A stretch of DNA of 5,303 bases from positions 1-5,303 of the forward strand of contig JAAYKZ010000190.1 in assembly GCA_012522165.1 (NCBI GenBank). Reading direction: 5' to 3'. Position 1 is the first letter of the stretch, and each line of letters begins with the position of its first letter. A program made the position numbers and the translations under genes. Shown here piece by piece: positions 5,303 to 5,303 of the stretch. The DNA is from Clostridiales bacterium. GTDB lineage: Bacteria; Bacillota; Clostridia; Caldicoprobacterales; UBA3941. The notes beneath the pieces were generated by a model. The model was not told the origin of the DNA. It saw only the letters and a list, made by a program, of their open reading frames with translations, and searched no databases.

Positions 5303-5303
5303 A

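Larger units (their letters stand above)
5091..5303 (+). mobile_element. Probable left end and leader of an IS256-family-like insertion sequence (runs off window)
   Basis: AAGTCC at 5102-5107 followed by TGTGTAAA at 5115-5122 matches, without gaps, the end of IS256 as I remember it (about 16 of 22 positions). The remaining region to the window edge carries no gene but has a strong promoter pointing rightward, GC-rich hairpins and a Shine-Dalgarno-like AGAGGGGG at 5294-5301. This fits the left end and leader of an insertion sequence whose transposase begins just outside. Base composition changes from AT-rich to GC-rich around 5195. The exact terminal base, target duplication and right end cannot be seen. 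It could also be another type of mobile element or a structured intergenic repeat. Confidence 0.42.

Noticed and set aside
5082..5303. Integron attC site or CRISPR repeat as the explanation of the structured tail
   Set aside because: No attC core sites and no regularly spaced direct repeats are present; the repeats are inverted and tied to a promoter.

Overview
The window reads as a stretch of a low-GC Firmicute chromosome, most likely a Clostridia member (Lachnospiraceae or Clostridium-like). The evidence is AT-rich codon usage, strong AGGAGG-type ribosome binding sites, a clostridial-looking thioredoxin-type arsenate reductase, and a cytosolic GH38/GH130 glycan-degrading pair. This assignment is inference from sequence style, not from a marker gene. 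All genes recognised lie on the + strand.

Positions 1-4094 are a carbohydrate-utilisation segment. The 3' part of a GH130 beta-mannoside phosphorylase (its 5' end is off the window) is followed after 171 nt by a large GH38 alpha-mannosidase related to the cytosolic MAN2C1 type. Neither shows an export signal in the part visible. Together they fit intracellular breakdown of imported mannose-rich oligosaccharides, probably from N-glycans: GH38 trims alpha-mannose and GH130 phosphorolyses the remaining Man-beta-1,4-GlcNAc linkage to mannose-1-phosphate. The alpha-mannosidase frame is interrupted once, by an in-frame TAG at 3230-3232. All catalytic and metal residues lie upstream of it and the C-terminal beta domain lies downstream in the same frame. 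A strong 18-bp-stem terminator closes the unit.

Positions 4095-4670 are a degraded interval. They hold a frame-broken remnant that resembles the middle of a bacterial serpin, and a tiny lipoprotein N-terminus that changes frame at a run of six G. Neither is likely to make a working protein.

Positions 4671-5081 encode a complete ArsC-type arsenate reductase (LMW-phosphatase fold) with an excellent ribosome binding site. No other ars gene is in view.

Positions 5082-5303 contain no complete gene but are dense in structure. An IS256-like terminal sequence lies about 10-20 bp after the arsC stop. It is followed by a strong extended -10 promoter pointing out of the window, a GC-rich hairpin at the expected transcription start, and an 11-bp inverted repeat. 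One arm of that repeat lies between -35 and -10, and the other covers a purine-rich Shine-Dalgarno-like sequence at the window edge. I read this as the left end and leader of an insertion sequence whose transposase starts just beyond the window, with a built-in device that would block translation from read-through transcripts.
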